From positions 1,984,001 to 2,048,000 of the forward strand of contig OY764868.1 of the NCBI GenBank assembly GCA_963668545.1: a DNA stretch of 64,000 bases, written 5' to 3'. The notes below the pieces were generated by a model that worked only from the letters and a program-made list of their open reading frames with translations, had not been told where the DNA came from and did not search any database. The stretch comes from G963662265 sp963668545. Its GTDB lineage: Bacteria > Spirochaetota > Spirochaetia > CADAEX01. The position numbers and the translations under genes were made by a program. This document shows positions 17,105 to 25,948 of the stretch, piece after piece (position 1 is the first letter of the stretch; each line of letters starts with the position of its first letter).

Positions 17105-18415
17105 TTAAAAACTTATTGATAGACTTGTTCTGAACGCAAATATTGATTCCATATCATCTGATGCAGCTCCGATTGATCCTGTTGAAGGGAGAAAATATGC
17201 TCCATTAATCTCAAGTCCGAGATCGGAAAACACTCTCCATACAAGTCCTGCTTCAAATTCTGTTCCGATAAAAACAGCATCAGATTCTGGATCAGTATCA
17301 ATCCAGTCTACAGATACTGAATAAGTTCTGAAATAACCTCTGGCAGCTGCAAAAGGCTGTATTGAAGCTGCTGTTTCAGAGTCGCTTTCATAAAACGGCC
17401 TGAATGAATAATTAAATTCAAGCATTCCCAGCCCCGAAAGGGTCGGAGAAACAGAGTTTCCAAGTGAAGGCTGATTCATCGGTACAAAGCCCAGAACCCC
17501 GAATGGAACATCAACAAAATCATCGATAGAAACATCAGGAGGTGCAGCAAGCAGTCTGAACTGGAAACAGGAACCGTAAAAATTTTCTTTAAGATAACGC
17601 AGCCTCAGTCCAAAAAGTAGACCCAGGGCATTCCTGTCCTCAACATCAGGCACTTTCAGCTGTGCTGACTGTATTATAAAAAAAAGATCCTGGTAAAGGT
17701 TCCTGCTGTAGCTCCTGTTTGAATGCAGTCCAATATACTGGCTGTTCATGACAGCACCTTCAGATTCATCACGCATATCAAATACAGCAAGGGCGAAAAA
17801 GGACATCGAGTCAAGCCACCAGAGTTCAGGAATAGTAATTGTTGACTGCAAGAACATTTTTTTGGGACCGAAAAAATTGTCCTCTATTTCAATATTCTCT
17901 TCGCTCATGTCAATTGAAGTCATTCTTATATCACTGGAAGGGTTTAAAAGCAGTCCTGTATAGCCTCCTGCAAAAAGCATTCTCACACCCGGGTAAAGAA
18001 TATTTACAGAGATACCGTCAGAAGTGTGTGATAATACCATTCCTGTGGGATCACTGAAAAAAATCCTTCCCCCTTCAATATCAAAAACAGAATCATCTCC
18101 AAGTGCGCCGGGGAAAACACCTCTGAGTTTCAGAATGTCAATATCAAAAAGATATGCCCTTTCATCAGTATATTCATACCTACCCTCGGCAGTAAAATAA
18201 GTTTCCGTATCGGAATCAGTAACACTGTATGTTTCAAAAAGCAGTTTAAGGGTAGTCAGCTGCTCGATTTCAGTATCTGACTGAGTCTCATCCGATACAA
18301 AATCTGTACCATTGAAAAAAGTACCTCCGAAATCATATTCCAGGGAAAAAACACAAACAGGGGACAAAAGAAGAATCAGAACAGCAAGTGTTGTTAAATA
18401 ATTTCTATTTTTCAT
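17105..18415 (-). CDS. Predicted outer-membrane beta-barrel protein
   Basis: A 436-residue protein starting at 18415 (GGAGG nine bases upstream; longer in-frame starts lie within the upstream gene). A signal peptide (NYLTTLAVLILLLSPVCVFS) is followed by alternating hydrophobic/polar strands separated by acidic turns, and the chain ends in an aromatic residue (LSISF), the usual C-terminal signal for BAM-dependent insertion. I do not recognise a named family. It overlaps the preceding small exported protein by 11 bases, so expression is coupled. It is probably the outer-membrane part of the operon, as a channel or anchor for the FecR protein and lipoprotein; this is inferred from position only. 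Confidence 0.75.
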   Translation of the reverse strand: MKNRNYLTTLAVLILLLSPVCVFSLEYDFGGTFFNGTDFVSDETQSDTEIEQLTTLKLLFETYSVTDSDTETYFTAEGRYEYTDERAYLFDIDILKLRGVFPGALGDDSVFDIEGGRIFFSDPTGMVLSHTSDGISVNILYPGVRMLFAGGYTGLLLNPSSDIRMTSIDMSEENIEIEDNFFGPKKMFLQSTITIPELWWLDSMSFFALAVFDMRDESEGAVMNSQYIGLHSNRSYSRNLYQDLFFIIQSAQLKVPDVEDRNALGLLFGLRLRYLKENFYGSCFQFRLLAAPPDVSIDDFVDVPFGVLGFVPMNQPSLGNSVSPTLSGLGMLEFNYSFRPFYESDSETAASIQPFAAARGYFRTYSVSVDWIDTDPESDAVFIGTEFEAGLVWRVFSDLGLEINGAYFLPSTGSIGAASDDMESIFAFRTSLSISF

Positions 18416-18884
18416 CTGCATTCTCCTCCATTTCAAGTACTCGTCCAAGTATTCTTACAGCTCTTTCACCTGATACAGACATTGTGCTGTATGCCTTACC
18501 CTGCAGTATCTTCCTGTAGCGTAATTCCCTCACTGCATACCTGGGGCCTGGAAAAATCCTGTACATTAATCCCCCTTTCATATCATAGGCATTCATTATC
18601 ATAAAAGACAAATCACCCAGGCTTAAAGGAGTGTTCCATTCCATTGCTGTTTCTGGAAACATTTCAGTCATTTTATCAGCTGCATCCCGGATTGTTGAAT
18701 TATCAGGGATAACAGCTGTTCCAGTCAGAAGAGCATATGATGCACTTCCGTAAGAAATCGCTTTTTCATCAAGTATCACATCCATAGTTGTATTGAAATC
18801 TGCTGAAGCTGTAAAAACAGAGGCCAGGAAGAAAAACGGGAGAAAAGAAAAAATCAAAACACTTTTTCCGGAAATATTTTTCAT
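18405..18884 (-). CDS. Small exported protein of unknown function
   Basis: First gene of the four-gene exported-protein operon, 159 residues. It has a clear signal peptide (SVLIFSFLPFFFLASVFTASA). The mature part contains a segment resembling S-layer-homology or peptidoglycan-binding helices (TIRDAADKMTEMFPET, LSLGDLSFMIMNAY) and ends in a charged helix. AGGTGG lies six bases before the ATG. It overlaps the barrel gene by 11 bases. A role in connecting the envelope layers is possible; no enzymatic residue pattern is visible. Confidence 0.7.
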   Translation of the reverse strand: MKNISGKSVLIFSFLPFFFLASVFTASADFNTTMDVILDEKAISYGSASYALLTGTAVIPDNSTIRDAADKMTEMFPETAMEWNTPLSLGDLSFMIMNAYDMKGGLMYRIFPGPRYAVRELRYRKILQGKAYSTMSVSGERAVRILGRVLEMEENADEK

Positions 18885-19078
18885 TCTACCACCTTTATTT
18901 CATTCAATTTTATTTTAATAAACATATTATACTCCGTTTTCAGCAATAAATAAACTCCAAACAATGGATCCTGTATTATCCGGCTATCTGATTGAATAAT
19001 AATCTGGATAAATCACTTTTTATTTCATATTACCTTATTCATATATACACTCTCAGATTTTTATGTAAATCTTTAATT

Positions 19079-19993
19079 ATGAATTATATAACAGGACAGT
19101 TATTTGCTCTGGCTGCTGCAGTATGCTGGGCTCAGAATTCCATAATATACTCATGGATAGGTAAAAAAACAGGATCAAGGGCTGTTACACATGTAAGGCT
19201 GTGGGTAGCACTTCCGGCTGTCATGCTTGTCAATTTATTCATCAATTCCAGCCTCTTCCCCCTGAACATGCCTCCGGAAATCTATTTTTATTTCGGTCTT
19301 TCAGGTTTTCTGGGATTTTTTATAGCAGACCTTTTTATCTTCAGCTCATTTGTATATATCGGTGCTGTAAAAACCATGGTTATAATGACTTTTTCTCCGG
19401 TATTCAGCGCACTTATTTCATGGCTGACAATCGGTGAATCATTGAATCTTCTGCAGATTTCAGGAATATTTGTAATTATTTCAGGAATAGTAATTACAGT
19501 GTCTGAAAGAGAAAACCCAGTTACAAAAGGAGCAGCCTTTTACAGCAGTCATATTACAAGGGGAATAATATATGCATTCACAGGTGCATTTGCACAGGCT
19601 GCAGGTATGGTTATAGCAAAACAGGGAATGACAGGTACAGATACTTTTATTCATCCCGTAAGTGCAAATGTTCTGAGAATATCTGCAGGACTGCTTTCCA
19701 TATCACTAATGCAGATTATTTCCGGGGAATTTACAGCAGACTTTAAAAAGATGAAGAATACAAAACTTTTTTCACTCCTTTCATTTGCAGCTCTTGCAGG
19801 TCCTGTACTGGGAATAATTCTGACTCTGCAGGCACTGTCTCTTGCTCCGGCAGGCATTGTGACAACTCTTATGCAGATGAGTCCCGTAATACTGATACCT
19901 CTTGAATACATTGTTTTCAGAAGAAAACCCGGGATTTTAAAAACAACCGGAGCATTTCTCTCTGTTTCAGGAGCTGCTCTCCTGTTTATCTGA
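19079..19993 (+). CDS. EamA/DMT-family transporter
   Basis: A 304-residue inner-membrane protein with ten predicted helices in two EamA repeats; the first contains FALAAAVCWAQNSIIYSWIG and the second starts near GIIYAFTGAFAQA. Both repeats end with the usual PV(F/I)x(A/P)L segment (SPVFSALISW, SPVILIPLEYIVF). Such proteins export or exchange metabolites, often amino acids or sugars; the substrate is unknown. The start at 19079 gives the usual family length; an in-frame upstream ATG at 18992 would add 29 non-conserved residues. Neither start has a strong ribosome-binding site. Confidence 0.85.
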   Translation: MNYITGQLFALAAAVCWAQNSIIYSWIGKKTGSRAVTHVRLWVALPAVMLVNLFINSSLFPLNMPPEIYFYFGLSGFLGFFIADLFIFSSFVYIGAVKTMVIMTFSPVFSALISWLTIGESLNLLQISGIFVIISGIVITVSERENPVTKGAAFYSSHITRGIIYAFTGAFAQAAGMVIAKQGMTGTDTFIHPVSANVLRISAGLLSISLMQIISGEFTADFKKMKNTKLFSLLSFAALAGPVLGIILTLQALSLAPAGIVTTLMQMSPVILIPLEYIVFRRKPGILKTTGAFLSVSGAALLFI

Positions 19994-20117
19994 TCATCCT
20001 GATAAATATTTGATTTTGATTTTGTAACAAAAATCATATTCAGATGTTGTAATTCATGTAATTCTTCTCAGGAATTATTTTTTTCTTAAACTCTCCTAAA
20101 TAATTTATTTCATCATG

Positions 20118-20150
20118 ATGGCTGTCCTGTATGGGACAGCCCCTTTTTTA
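20118..20150 (+). terminator. Terminator after the EamA gene
   Basis: GGCTGTCC (20120-20127) pairs with GGACAGCC (20134-20141), followed by seven T residues. The 308-base gap 20038-20345 holds only this and the hairpin at 20282. Confidence 0.85.
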
Positions 20151-20281
20151 TCTGGATATATTTATTAATTCATAAAAAAATAGCCATATTATATTTTTAA
20201 TCTGTAACTTTTTTAATGCCCGGATGTTTAATTTTTAAGACTTAAAGAACCGTTAGAATCTTTTCATAATACTCCTTTTTG

Positions 20282-20317
20282 GAGGCTTTCCATTTAGATG
20301 GAAAGCCTCTTTTTTAT
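20282..20317 (+). terminator. Second terminator in the same gap
   Basis: GAGGCTTTCC and GGAAAGCCTC form a perfect stem around ATTTAGAT and are followed by six T residues. No gene lies between this and the terminator 130 bases upstream, so it may end an unrecognised short transcript. Confidence 0.8.
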
Positions 20318-20345
20318 TTTCCTTTTTTAAAATATAATCAGCTCC

Positions 20346-20660
20346 ATGAAAAAACTGTTTTTGAGAATTGCTGTATTAGTCTTATACTCTTCATCTTTTA
20401 TCATGCATTCTTATCTATATAAATTATCAATCAGTTATATCCGTCCGGCTTACATACACCTGTGGGGATCATCTCTTACAGCCTCAAACTTCGGTATATA
20501 TAATCTATTCTGGTATAATATAAAGATATTGTCTTTTACCGGAATTTTCATCCCATTATGGTTTACAGCTTCCATTGTTGTAAAAAAAATCTATATTTTG
20601 ATTTTTCCTTCAGAAAGCACTGATATCAAAGATATAAAATTGCTGTCAGTTATCAAATAA
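20346..20660 (+). CDS. Possible small membrane protein
   Basis: A 104-residue frame beginning 29 bases after a terminator. It has two hydrophobic helices (LFLRIAVLVLYSSSFIMHSY and a second near residues 62-85) and no recognised motif. The ATG has no good Shine-Dalgarno sequence and no obvious promoter, so it could be a chance frame. It ends 85 bases before the next gene. Confidence 0.4.
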   Translation: MKKLFLRIAVLVLYSSSFIMHSYLYKLSISYIRPAYIHLWGSSLTASNFGIYNLFWYNIKILSFTGIFIPLWFTASIVVKKIYILIFPSESTDIKDIKLLSVIK

Positions 20661-20712
20661 TTAAAAACATACAATCATTTCTGTCTGAATATTCATATAG
20701 TAAAAAAAGTTG

Positions 20713-20741
20713 TTGAAAGTGTATTTTATTGAAGTTATCAT
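20713..20741 (+). promoter_or_regulatory. Promoter for the Lys/Ala-tailed protein gene
   Basis: TTGAAA (20713-20718), 17 bases, TATCAT (20736-20741). The expected transcript start near 20748 leaves a short leader just long enough for AGGAGG before ATG 20760. Confidence 0.6.
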
Positions 20742-20759
20742 ATTATGAAAGGAGGAAAT

Positions 20760-21125
20760 ATGCTTAATTTTGCAAAACTGAATAAAGCTCTTTCAGGAAT
20801 TGTTGAACAGTCAGAGGAAGCAACAGAAGAGGATGTTCAGAAACTCAAGGATATTCAGCTTGCACAGCTTTTCATATCAACAGAAAACCTTATTTCAGCG
20901 CTTGAAAAGCTTACACTCAAAATTGATAATGAAATTGCAACCAGAGGTGAAATTTTCCTTCCGGAAACAGGTCAGAAACTTACAATTGAAACAGAAAGCC
21001 TGATTAAAGTCAGTAAAATGACTAAAAAGGAAATAAGGGATTTGGAAAAAATGGAAGCAGAAAAAGCTGCTCCAGCTCAAAAATCAGCGGCAAAGAAAAA
21101 AACTGCTGCAAAAAAGGCTAAATAA
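20760..21125 (+). CDS. Small helical protein with histone-like Lys/Ala tail
   Basis: A 121-residue protein. The ATG at 20760 is chosen because AGGAGG lies just before it; the in-frame ATG at 20745 overlaps that site and the expected transcript start. Residues 1-100 are mainly acidic helices with a short beta patch (GEIFLPETGQKLTIE). The last 20 residues are almost only Ala, Lys and Gln (AAPAQKSAAKKKTAAKKAK), like histone H1-type bacterial tails that bind nucleic acid. I do not recognise the N-terminal family. The strong ribosome-binding site, own promoter and own terminator suggest a well-expressed single gene. Nucleic-acid binding is an inference. Confidence 0.8.
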   Translation: MLNFAKLNKALSGIVEQSEEATEEDVQKLKDIQLAQLFISTENLISALEKLTLKIDNEIATRGEIFLPETGQKLTIETESLIKVSKMTKKEIRDLEKMEAEKAAPAQKSAAKKKTAAKKAK

Positions 21126-21247
21126 GCTAATTTTTTCCACATCATAACTTTTTGTAATTTTATTTTTTTCTCAATATGTGTTATTATTTTTATAATCCTG
21201 AATGATGTCTGAATAGCACCACCATATTGAAAATCTGTCAGATCCCT

Positions 21248-21282
21248 AGAGGTTATATCTTTTATATAACCTCTTTTTTTTG
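21248..21282 (+). terminator. Terminator after the Lys/Ala-tailed protein gene
   Basis: AGAGGTTATAT (21248-21258) and ATATAACCTCT (21264-21274) form an eleven-base-pair stem followed by a T run. Confidence 0.9.
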
Positions 21283-21321
21283 TATAAATGTAATTATTTT
21301 ATAAATATGATATAATATTAT

Positions 21322-22191
21322 ATGAAAATGATAAAAATCAGATTATTTCTTTTTATAACACTGATTATATTATCAGGTTGCAGTACTCCATCAGAAAGTA
21401 ACAACGATATAATAAAAATTATTAACCACAATCATGCTTCCATAAATACCCATCATACTGATTCAATAATTCTTGCGAAAGAAATTCTTCATGTAGCATA
21501 TGGACACACATCTCATGGAAGCCAGCTGATTACAGGAATGGAGGGCCTTCTTTCTTTTAAAGGGGATTTGTACAGATATTCAGATAGAGGAGATTCAAAT
21601 TCTCTTAATCTGAGAGATACCCCATTTTCCGGTGCATCAGATCTTGGAAATCCCGACTTTACTTCTTGGGAATCTGCAACAAGAAGCTATCTCAATGCAA
21701 ACAGTGATATCAATGTTATTATCTGGTCCTGGTGCGGACAGGTTTCATCTTCTTCAGAATCTCAGATATCAGGATATCTCTCTCTGATGAATCAGCTTGA
21801 AAAAGATTTTCCTGGTGTTGTATTTGTATATATGACCGGACATCTTGATGGTTCAGGGGAAAACGGCAATCTTAACACAAGAAATAACCAGATAAGACAA
21901 TATTGTATCGATAATAATAAATTCCTTTACGATTTTGCAGATATTGAATCCTATGATCCTGATGGCCTTGTCAATTATATGAAGAAAAACTGTAATGACA
22001 ACTGTGATTATGACAGTGATGGAAACGGATCACTGGATAAAAACTGGGCAACAGAATGGCAGAATACACATACATTAAATGTAGATTGGTATAACTGCTC
22101 ACCTGCACACAGCCAGGCGTTAAACGGCAACCTGAAAGCATATGCTGTATGGAGTCTTTTCTGCAGTATAGCAGATTATCTGAATAGCTGA
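21322..22191 (+). CDS. Lipoprotein with SGNH-hydrolase-like features
   Basis: A 289-residue lipoprotein (lipobox LSGC, cysteine at about residue 20). The mature part has HVAYGHTSHGSQL near the start, IIWSWCGQ in the middle, VFVYMTGHLDG and a late SPAHSQALNG. The spacing of strands and His/Ser/Asp residues is reminiscent of SGNH esterases, but a canonical GDS block is not present, so this is tentative. There is an acidic repeat-like segment DYDSDGNGSLDKN that resembles a calcium-binding loop. The gene stands alone after a terminator. A surface esterase or sugar-binding role is possible. Confidence 0.6.
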   Translation: MKMIKIRLFLFITLIILSGCSTPSESNNDIIKIINHNHASINTHHTDSIILAKEILHVAYGHTSHGSQLITGMEGLLSFKGDLYRYSDRGDSNSLNLRDTPFSGASDLGNPDFTSWESATRSYLNANSDINVIIWSWCGQVSSSSESQISGYLSLMNQLEKDFPGVVFVYMTGHLDGSGENGNLNTRNNQIRQYCIDNNKFLYDFADIESYDPDGLVNYMKKNCNDNCDYDSDGNGSLDKNWATEWQNTHTLNVDWYNCSPAHSQALNGNLKAYAVWSLFCSIADYLNS

Positions 22192-22342
22192 CTTAAAATA
22201 AACTTAATACATATACTTACTGTTTCCCTGTATTATCAGCTCAGGCATTTTTTAAGCATTATATATCACTGCAATTTACCATTACTGTTTTTTCTTGTAT
22301 TATTCATGAAACAGATCATAAAAATACAGGGTGACAGAAATA

Positions 22343-22549
22343 ATGACAGAAGCAAGACTGGATCTTATAGAAACAAAACTGGCATATCAGGAACTTACAT
22401 TATCAGAGCTAAACAGTGTTATTACAGAACAGCAGAAAGCTATTGACAGGCTTGAAAAGCAGCTTAAAAAGGTTACTGATAAACTGAGTGATATTGCAGA
22501 ACTTACAGGTAGTGACAGGGGAGGTATTCAGAAGCCTCCGCATTATTAA
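22343..22549 (+). CDS. slyX: SlyX-family coiled-coil protein
   Basis: A 68-residue protein that is almost entirely one heptad coiled coil (RLDLIETKLAYQE, LNSVITEQQKAIDRLEKQ) and ends in the family's PPHY. This matches SlyX in length, coil and C-terminus. The function of SlyX is not known. The ATG at 22343 follows AGGGTG by nine bases; a GTG twelve bases upstream is also in frame. The LysR gene starts 25 bases after the stop, so the two may be co-transcribed. Confidence 0.85.
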   Translation: MTEARLDLIETKLAYQELTLSELNSVITEQQKAIDRLEKQLKKVTDKLSDIAELTGSDRGGIQKPPHY

Positions 22550-22573
22550 TAAAATGATACCTGGAGAATATTG

Positions 22574-23452
22574 ATGATTGATCTTAAGCTCAAGACCTTT
22601 CTTGAAGTGGCAAGACTGAAAAATTTCACTAAAGCCGCAGATATACTGTGCATTACACAGCCTGCAGTTTCCCAGCACATCAAATCACTTGAAGATTTTT
22701 ACGGAGTCAAACTGCTCAAAAAAACCGGAAGGGAAATGCAGCTGACAGAAGAAGGAAGGATACTATATCATAATGTTTTAAAACTTGACAGGCTTAATAA
22801 AATAATAAAAAACGAACTTAGAAACAGTTTTTCAGTCAAGAAAAAGTTCAGCATAGGTGCTACTCTTACAATTGGAGGGTATTTTATCCCGGAGAGGCTT
22901 GCATCATACCTGAAAGAGAATCCCAATATAGATATCACCCTGCATGTCAACAATACGGAAACAATTATAAGAAAACTCTACTCGGGTGATATTGAGCTTG
23001 CACTTGTTGAAGGAGCTTTCGACAGGAGCAAGGTCAAATACAGAAAAATAAAGGATGATGAGCTTGTACTGATTGTTTCAAAAAACCATCACTTTGCAGG
23101 GAGGGAAAACATATCAATTCAGGAACTCATTCCTGAAAAAATTATTATGAGAGAAAAAGGATCAGGGACCCGCCAGGTAATTGATTCTTTTTTACGTGAA
23201 CAAGGAATCAATCTGTCAGATCTGAATATTACAATTGAAATCGGTGATATAACTGCAATAATTTCTCTGGTGGAATCAAATCAGGGATGTACCATCATAT
23301 CAAAAGAAGTACTCAGGAAATTCAGGGGAAGAGTCAGTCTCAGAATAGTCCCTATAAAAGAGGGATGCATATTACGTGAATTCAACCTCCTGTTCATTGA
23401 CAATTTTCAGAATGATATATTTGAAAACTTTTTCACTTATTGTCTTCAGTAA
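22574..23452 (+). CDS. LysR-family transcriptional regulator
   Basis: A 292-residue LysR regulator. The winged helix-turn-helix occupies residues 1-60 (FLEVARLKNFTKAADILCITQPAVSQHI), and a periplasmic-binding-like effector domain covers about 90-292. GGAG precedes ATG 22574 by seven bases; a TTG directly before it is also in frame. The gene is immediately upstream of a YeiH-type membrane protein in the same direction; LysR regulators of the CysL/YeiE type commonly accompany YeiH. It therefore probably controls that gene in response to a sulfur or anion-related metabolite. The effector is inferred from neighbours only. Confidence 0.92.
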   Translation: MIDLKLKTFLEVARLKNFTKAADILCITQPAVSQHIKSLEDFYGVKLLKKTGREMQLTEEGRILYHNVLKLDRLNKIIKNELRNSFSVKKKFSIGATLTIGGYFIPERLASYLKENPNIDITLHVNNTETIIRKLYSGDIELALVEGAFDRSKVKYRKIKDDELVLIVSKNHHFAGRENISIQELIPEKIIMREKGSGTRQVIDSFLREQGINLSDLNITIEIGDITAIISLVESNQGCTIISKEVLRKFRGRVSLRIVPIKEGCILREFNLLFIDNFQNDIFENFFTYCLQ

Positions 23453-23549
23453 GTTACACCTCTGCTCACTGTTTGCCATAAGAACAGCTTATACAGTCAT
23501 AAAAAACTATAATTTCACATGATGCATTTTTTCATATAGATTATCAGGC

Positions 23550-24539
23550 ATGAAAACCTTGATAAAACTTCTTCCCGGATTATTACTTGTTTCAGCAGTA
23601 TCAGCTGCTGCTTTTTTAATTGATATCAGTATCAACAGATGGATTAAACTTGAAGCTGTTACAGTAGCAATAATTCTGAGCATTACTCTAAACAATATAT
23701 TCAAAATCAAAAAGAGTTTTTACAGCGGTATAAGCTTCACAAATAAAAAACTTCTAAATGCAGGCATTATCCTTCTCGGGTTTAAACTGAACACGGAATC
23801 CCTGGCAGGACTAGGGAATAATGTTTTTATGATAATTGCTGCATATGCATCTGTATCTCTTTTTCTTTCTGTAATTCTTGGAAAGATTTTTAAAATAAAC
23901 AGGAAAACAGCCCTTCTTATAGGGGCAGGATCATCTATCTGCGGGGCATCTGCTATAGCAGCTCTTGCACCATGTCTGAAAGCTGATAAAAACGATTCAG
24001 TTATTGCAGTTACTGTTGTCAACCTTCTCGGAGCTGCAGGTGTTCTTTTGTATTCATTCCTGGCACTGAATTCCTCACTTTTTAGTGATGTACAGTACGG
24101 CAGCTGGTCCGGGCTGACTCTTCACGGGGTAGCACATGCTGTAGCTGCGGCTTTCGCAAAAGGCAAGGCAGCAGGAGAAGCCGGGACAGTTATTAAAATG
24201 GCCAGGGTTCTTCTGATAATTCCTGTTTCAGTACTCTTTTCATTTATTTCAGAAGGTGAAAATAAAGGAAAAACCAACTTAAGAAAAGTACTGCCGGGAT
24301 ATGTTTTTCTCTTTATTGCTGCTGCTTTTATCAACTCTGTTTTTACTCTTCCTGCCATATTTCTAAAAACCGCATCAGAATTAAGCAGCATTTTCATTCT
24401 TTCAGCAATGACCGGTCTTGGATTTTCATTGAAGCTTGATACTGCTGCCGGGGAAGGTATGAAGGCGCTGCTGTCAGGGGGGCTTTTATTTGCGGTTCTT
24501 TCTTTTTCAGGATATCTTGCTGTTGTGAATCTTCTTTAG
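23550..24539 (+). CDS. YeiH-family (UPF0324) membrane protein, putative anion exporter
   Basis: A 329-residue membrane protein with nine or ten helices. Family-typical segments are LLNAGIILLGFKLN, GAGSSICGASAIAALAP, and HGVAHAVAAAF. YeiH-type proteins are annotated as putative sulfate exporters and are linked to LysR regulators; the transported ion has not been firmly shown. The start has only a weak upstream site (CAGG), and the preceding 97 bases carry no clear promoter, so it may be expressed with the LysR gene. It converges on the dacA-like gene. Confidence 0.88.
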   Translation: MKTLIKLLPGLLLVSAVSAAAFLIDISINRWIKLEAVTVAIILSITLNNIFKIKKSFYSGISFTNKKLLNAGIILLGFKLNTESLAGLGNNVFMIIAAYASVSLFLSVILGKIFKINRKTALLIGAGSSICGASAIAALAPCLKADKNDSVIAVTVVNLLGAAGVLLYSFLALNSSLFSDVQYGSWSGLTLHGVAHAVAAAFAKGKAAGEAGTVIKMARVLLIIPVSVLFSFISEGENKGKTNLRKVLPGYVFLFIAAAFINSVFTLPAIFLKTASELSSIFILSAMTGLGFSLKLDTAAGEGMKALLSGGLLFAVLSFSGYLAVVNLL

Positions 24540-24585
24540 TTTAACTGTTCAGTATTCCGTCAAATCATGAACAGCCCTCTCCCGA

Positions 24586-25848
24586 TTATTCTGGTTTACC
24601 CTTTTTAAATATTTTATACCTGAGAAAAAGCCCGATCTCATCTGTTATAACCCTGAAAAAACCTCCCCGCTCAGCATCTGAGGCAATCTCAACAGGAACA
24701 GAGCCGTAAATTTCGTTTCCGGAATATATATCTATGCTCCCGATTATATCTCCTTTCATGAGGGGGGCTGTAAGAGGATCAATGAATTTAAAAGAATACA
24801 TGAGACTGTCAAGTTTTCTGACAGGTACAGTGACCTTTACTGATTCAGGCATTGCAATCTCTGCATATTTATCAGACCCCTTCCACACTCGTACCGGGCC
24901 GGGCAGCCCGGGGTTTATCTCAACTGTCCTGAAACTGCTGAAACCGTAGGAAAGAAGGACTGCAGCATCAAAACTGCCCCTTTTTCTGGCCTCTTTCGGA
25001 CTGTCTGCCCTTGTCCCCATTATCACGCCTAAAAGCCTCATCCCGTCAAGTTCCGAGCTGAGAGCAACATTGAAACCTGATTCATCGATATAACCTGTCT
25101 TAAGGCCGTCAACCCCTGCTACCCTTCCTACAAGCTCATTATGATTATACTGTACAATTTTACCACGTGCAGATTTCCTCCCTTCCCCGATATTTTCTGA
25201 TTTCGGATATGAAAAACTCTCTAGTGAATGAAAATCAGAAATTGATCCGGGAAAAAGATCCAGATAGCTTGCAACAAACACGAGGAACTCGGCAGCTGTA
25301 GTCCTGTTTTTCTCACTGTAACCTGAAGTGTCTTCAAATCTTGTATTCTCAAGCCCAAGCTGCATCATTTCATTGTTCATTCTCTCAATAAAATTTTCCA
25401 CACTCCCTGAGATATATTTTGCAACAGCAACAGCAGCATCATTACCTGAAGGGATTGCAAGTCCTGTAAGACATTCCCTTAATGTAACTTTCTGTCCCTC
25501 TTCCAGAAACATCAGGGAAGACCTGGGAGGCTGGTTCCTGAAATCAGAGTCACTGTCAACAGGAACATAATCATCCAGAGAAACATTGCCTTTTTCTATC
25601 TCTTTAAAGACAATATAGTTTACTACAAGCTTGGTCATGGATGCCGGGGGGATCACTTCAGTACTGTTTTTTTCATATAAAACAGTCCCTGTGTGATAAT
25701 CCGCCAGTATAGCAGAATCACAGTTTAGAACAGGTTCTGACAGTTCAACTTTACTGCCGCAGTCTCTGATCTCCCGGATGATATCATTCCGGCTGCAGGA
25801 CAGAATAAATAAAGATGAAACAAATAAAAGTAAAAGCTTTTTTCCCAT
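24586..25848 (-). CDS. dacA: D-alanyl-D-alanine carboxypeptidase (lipoprotein PBP5 type)
   Basis: A 420-residue serine peptidase S11 that trims the terminal D-Ala from peptidoglycan pentapeptides. The three penicillin-binding motifs are S70-M-T-K73, S134-G-N and K250-T-G. Unlike E. coli DacA, it starts with a lipobox (ILSC, Cys18), so it is probably lipid-anchored in the membrane. The C-terminal domain (about 300-400) matches the PBP5 beta-rich tail, followed by a basic amphipathic end. It stands between convergent YeiH and tpx. Confidence 0.93.
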   Translation of the reverse strand: MGKKLLLLFVSSLFILSCSRNDIIREIRDCGSKVELSEPVLNCDSAILADYHTGTVLYEKNSTEVIPPASMTKLVVNYIVFKEIEKGNVSLDDYVPVDSDSDFRNQPPRSSLMFLEEGQKVTLRECLTGLAIPSGNDAAVAVAKYISGSVENFIERMNNEMMQLGLENTRFEDTSGYSEKNRTTAAEFLVFVASYLDLFPGSISDFHSLESFSYPKSENIGEGRKSARGKIVQYNHNELVGRVAGVDGLKTGYIDESGFNVALSSELDGMRLLGVIMGTRADSPKEARKRGSFDAAVLLSYGFSSFRTVEINPGLPGPVRVWKGSDKYAEIAMPESVKVTVPVRKLDSLMYSFKFIDPLTAPLMKGDIIGSIDIYSGNEIYGSVPVEIASDAERGGFFRVITDEIGLFLRYKIFKKGKPE

Positions 25849-25948
25849 ATAATATTCCGTATTAATATTCTTAAACTGAATTTCAGTTTAAGAATATCAT
25901 ACAAAATATAGTATAAAGAGAAAAGTATTTCAGAAATTCATGATAACA

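Noticed and set aside
24540..24585. Terminator between yeiH and dacA
   Set aside because: CTGTTCA/TGAACAG can pair, but there is a 16-base loop and no T run on either side.
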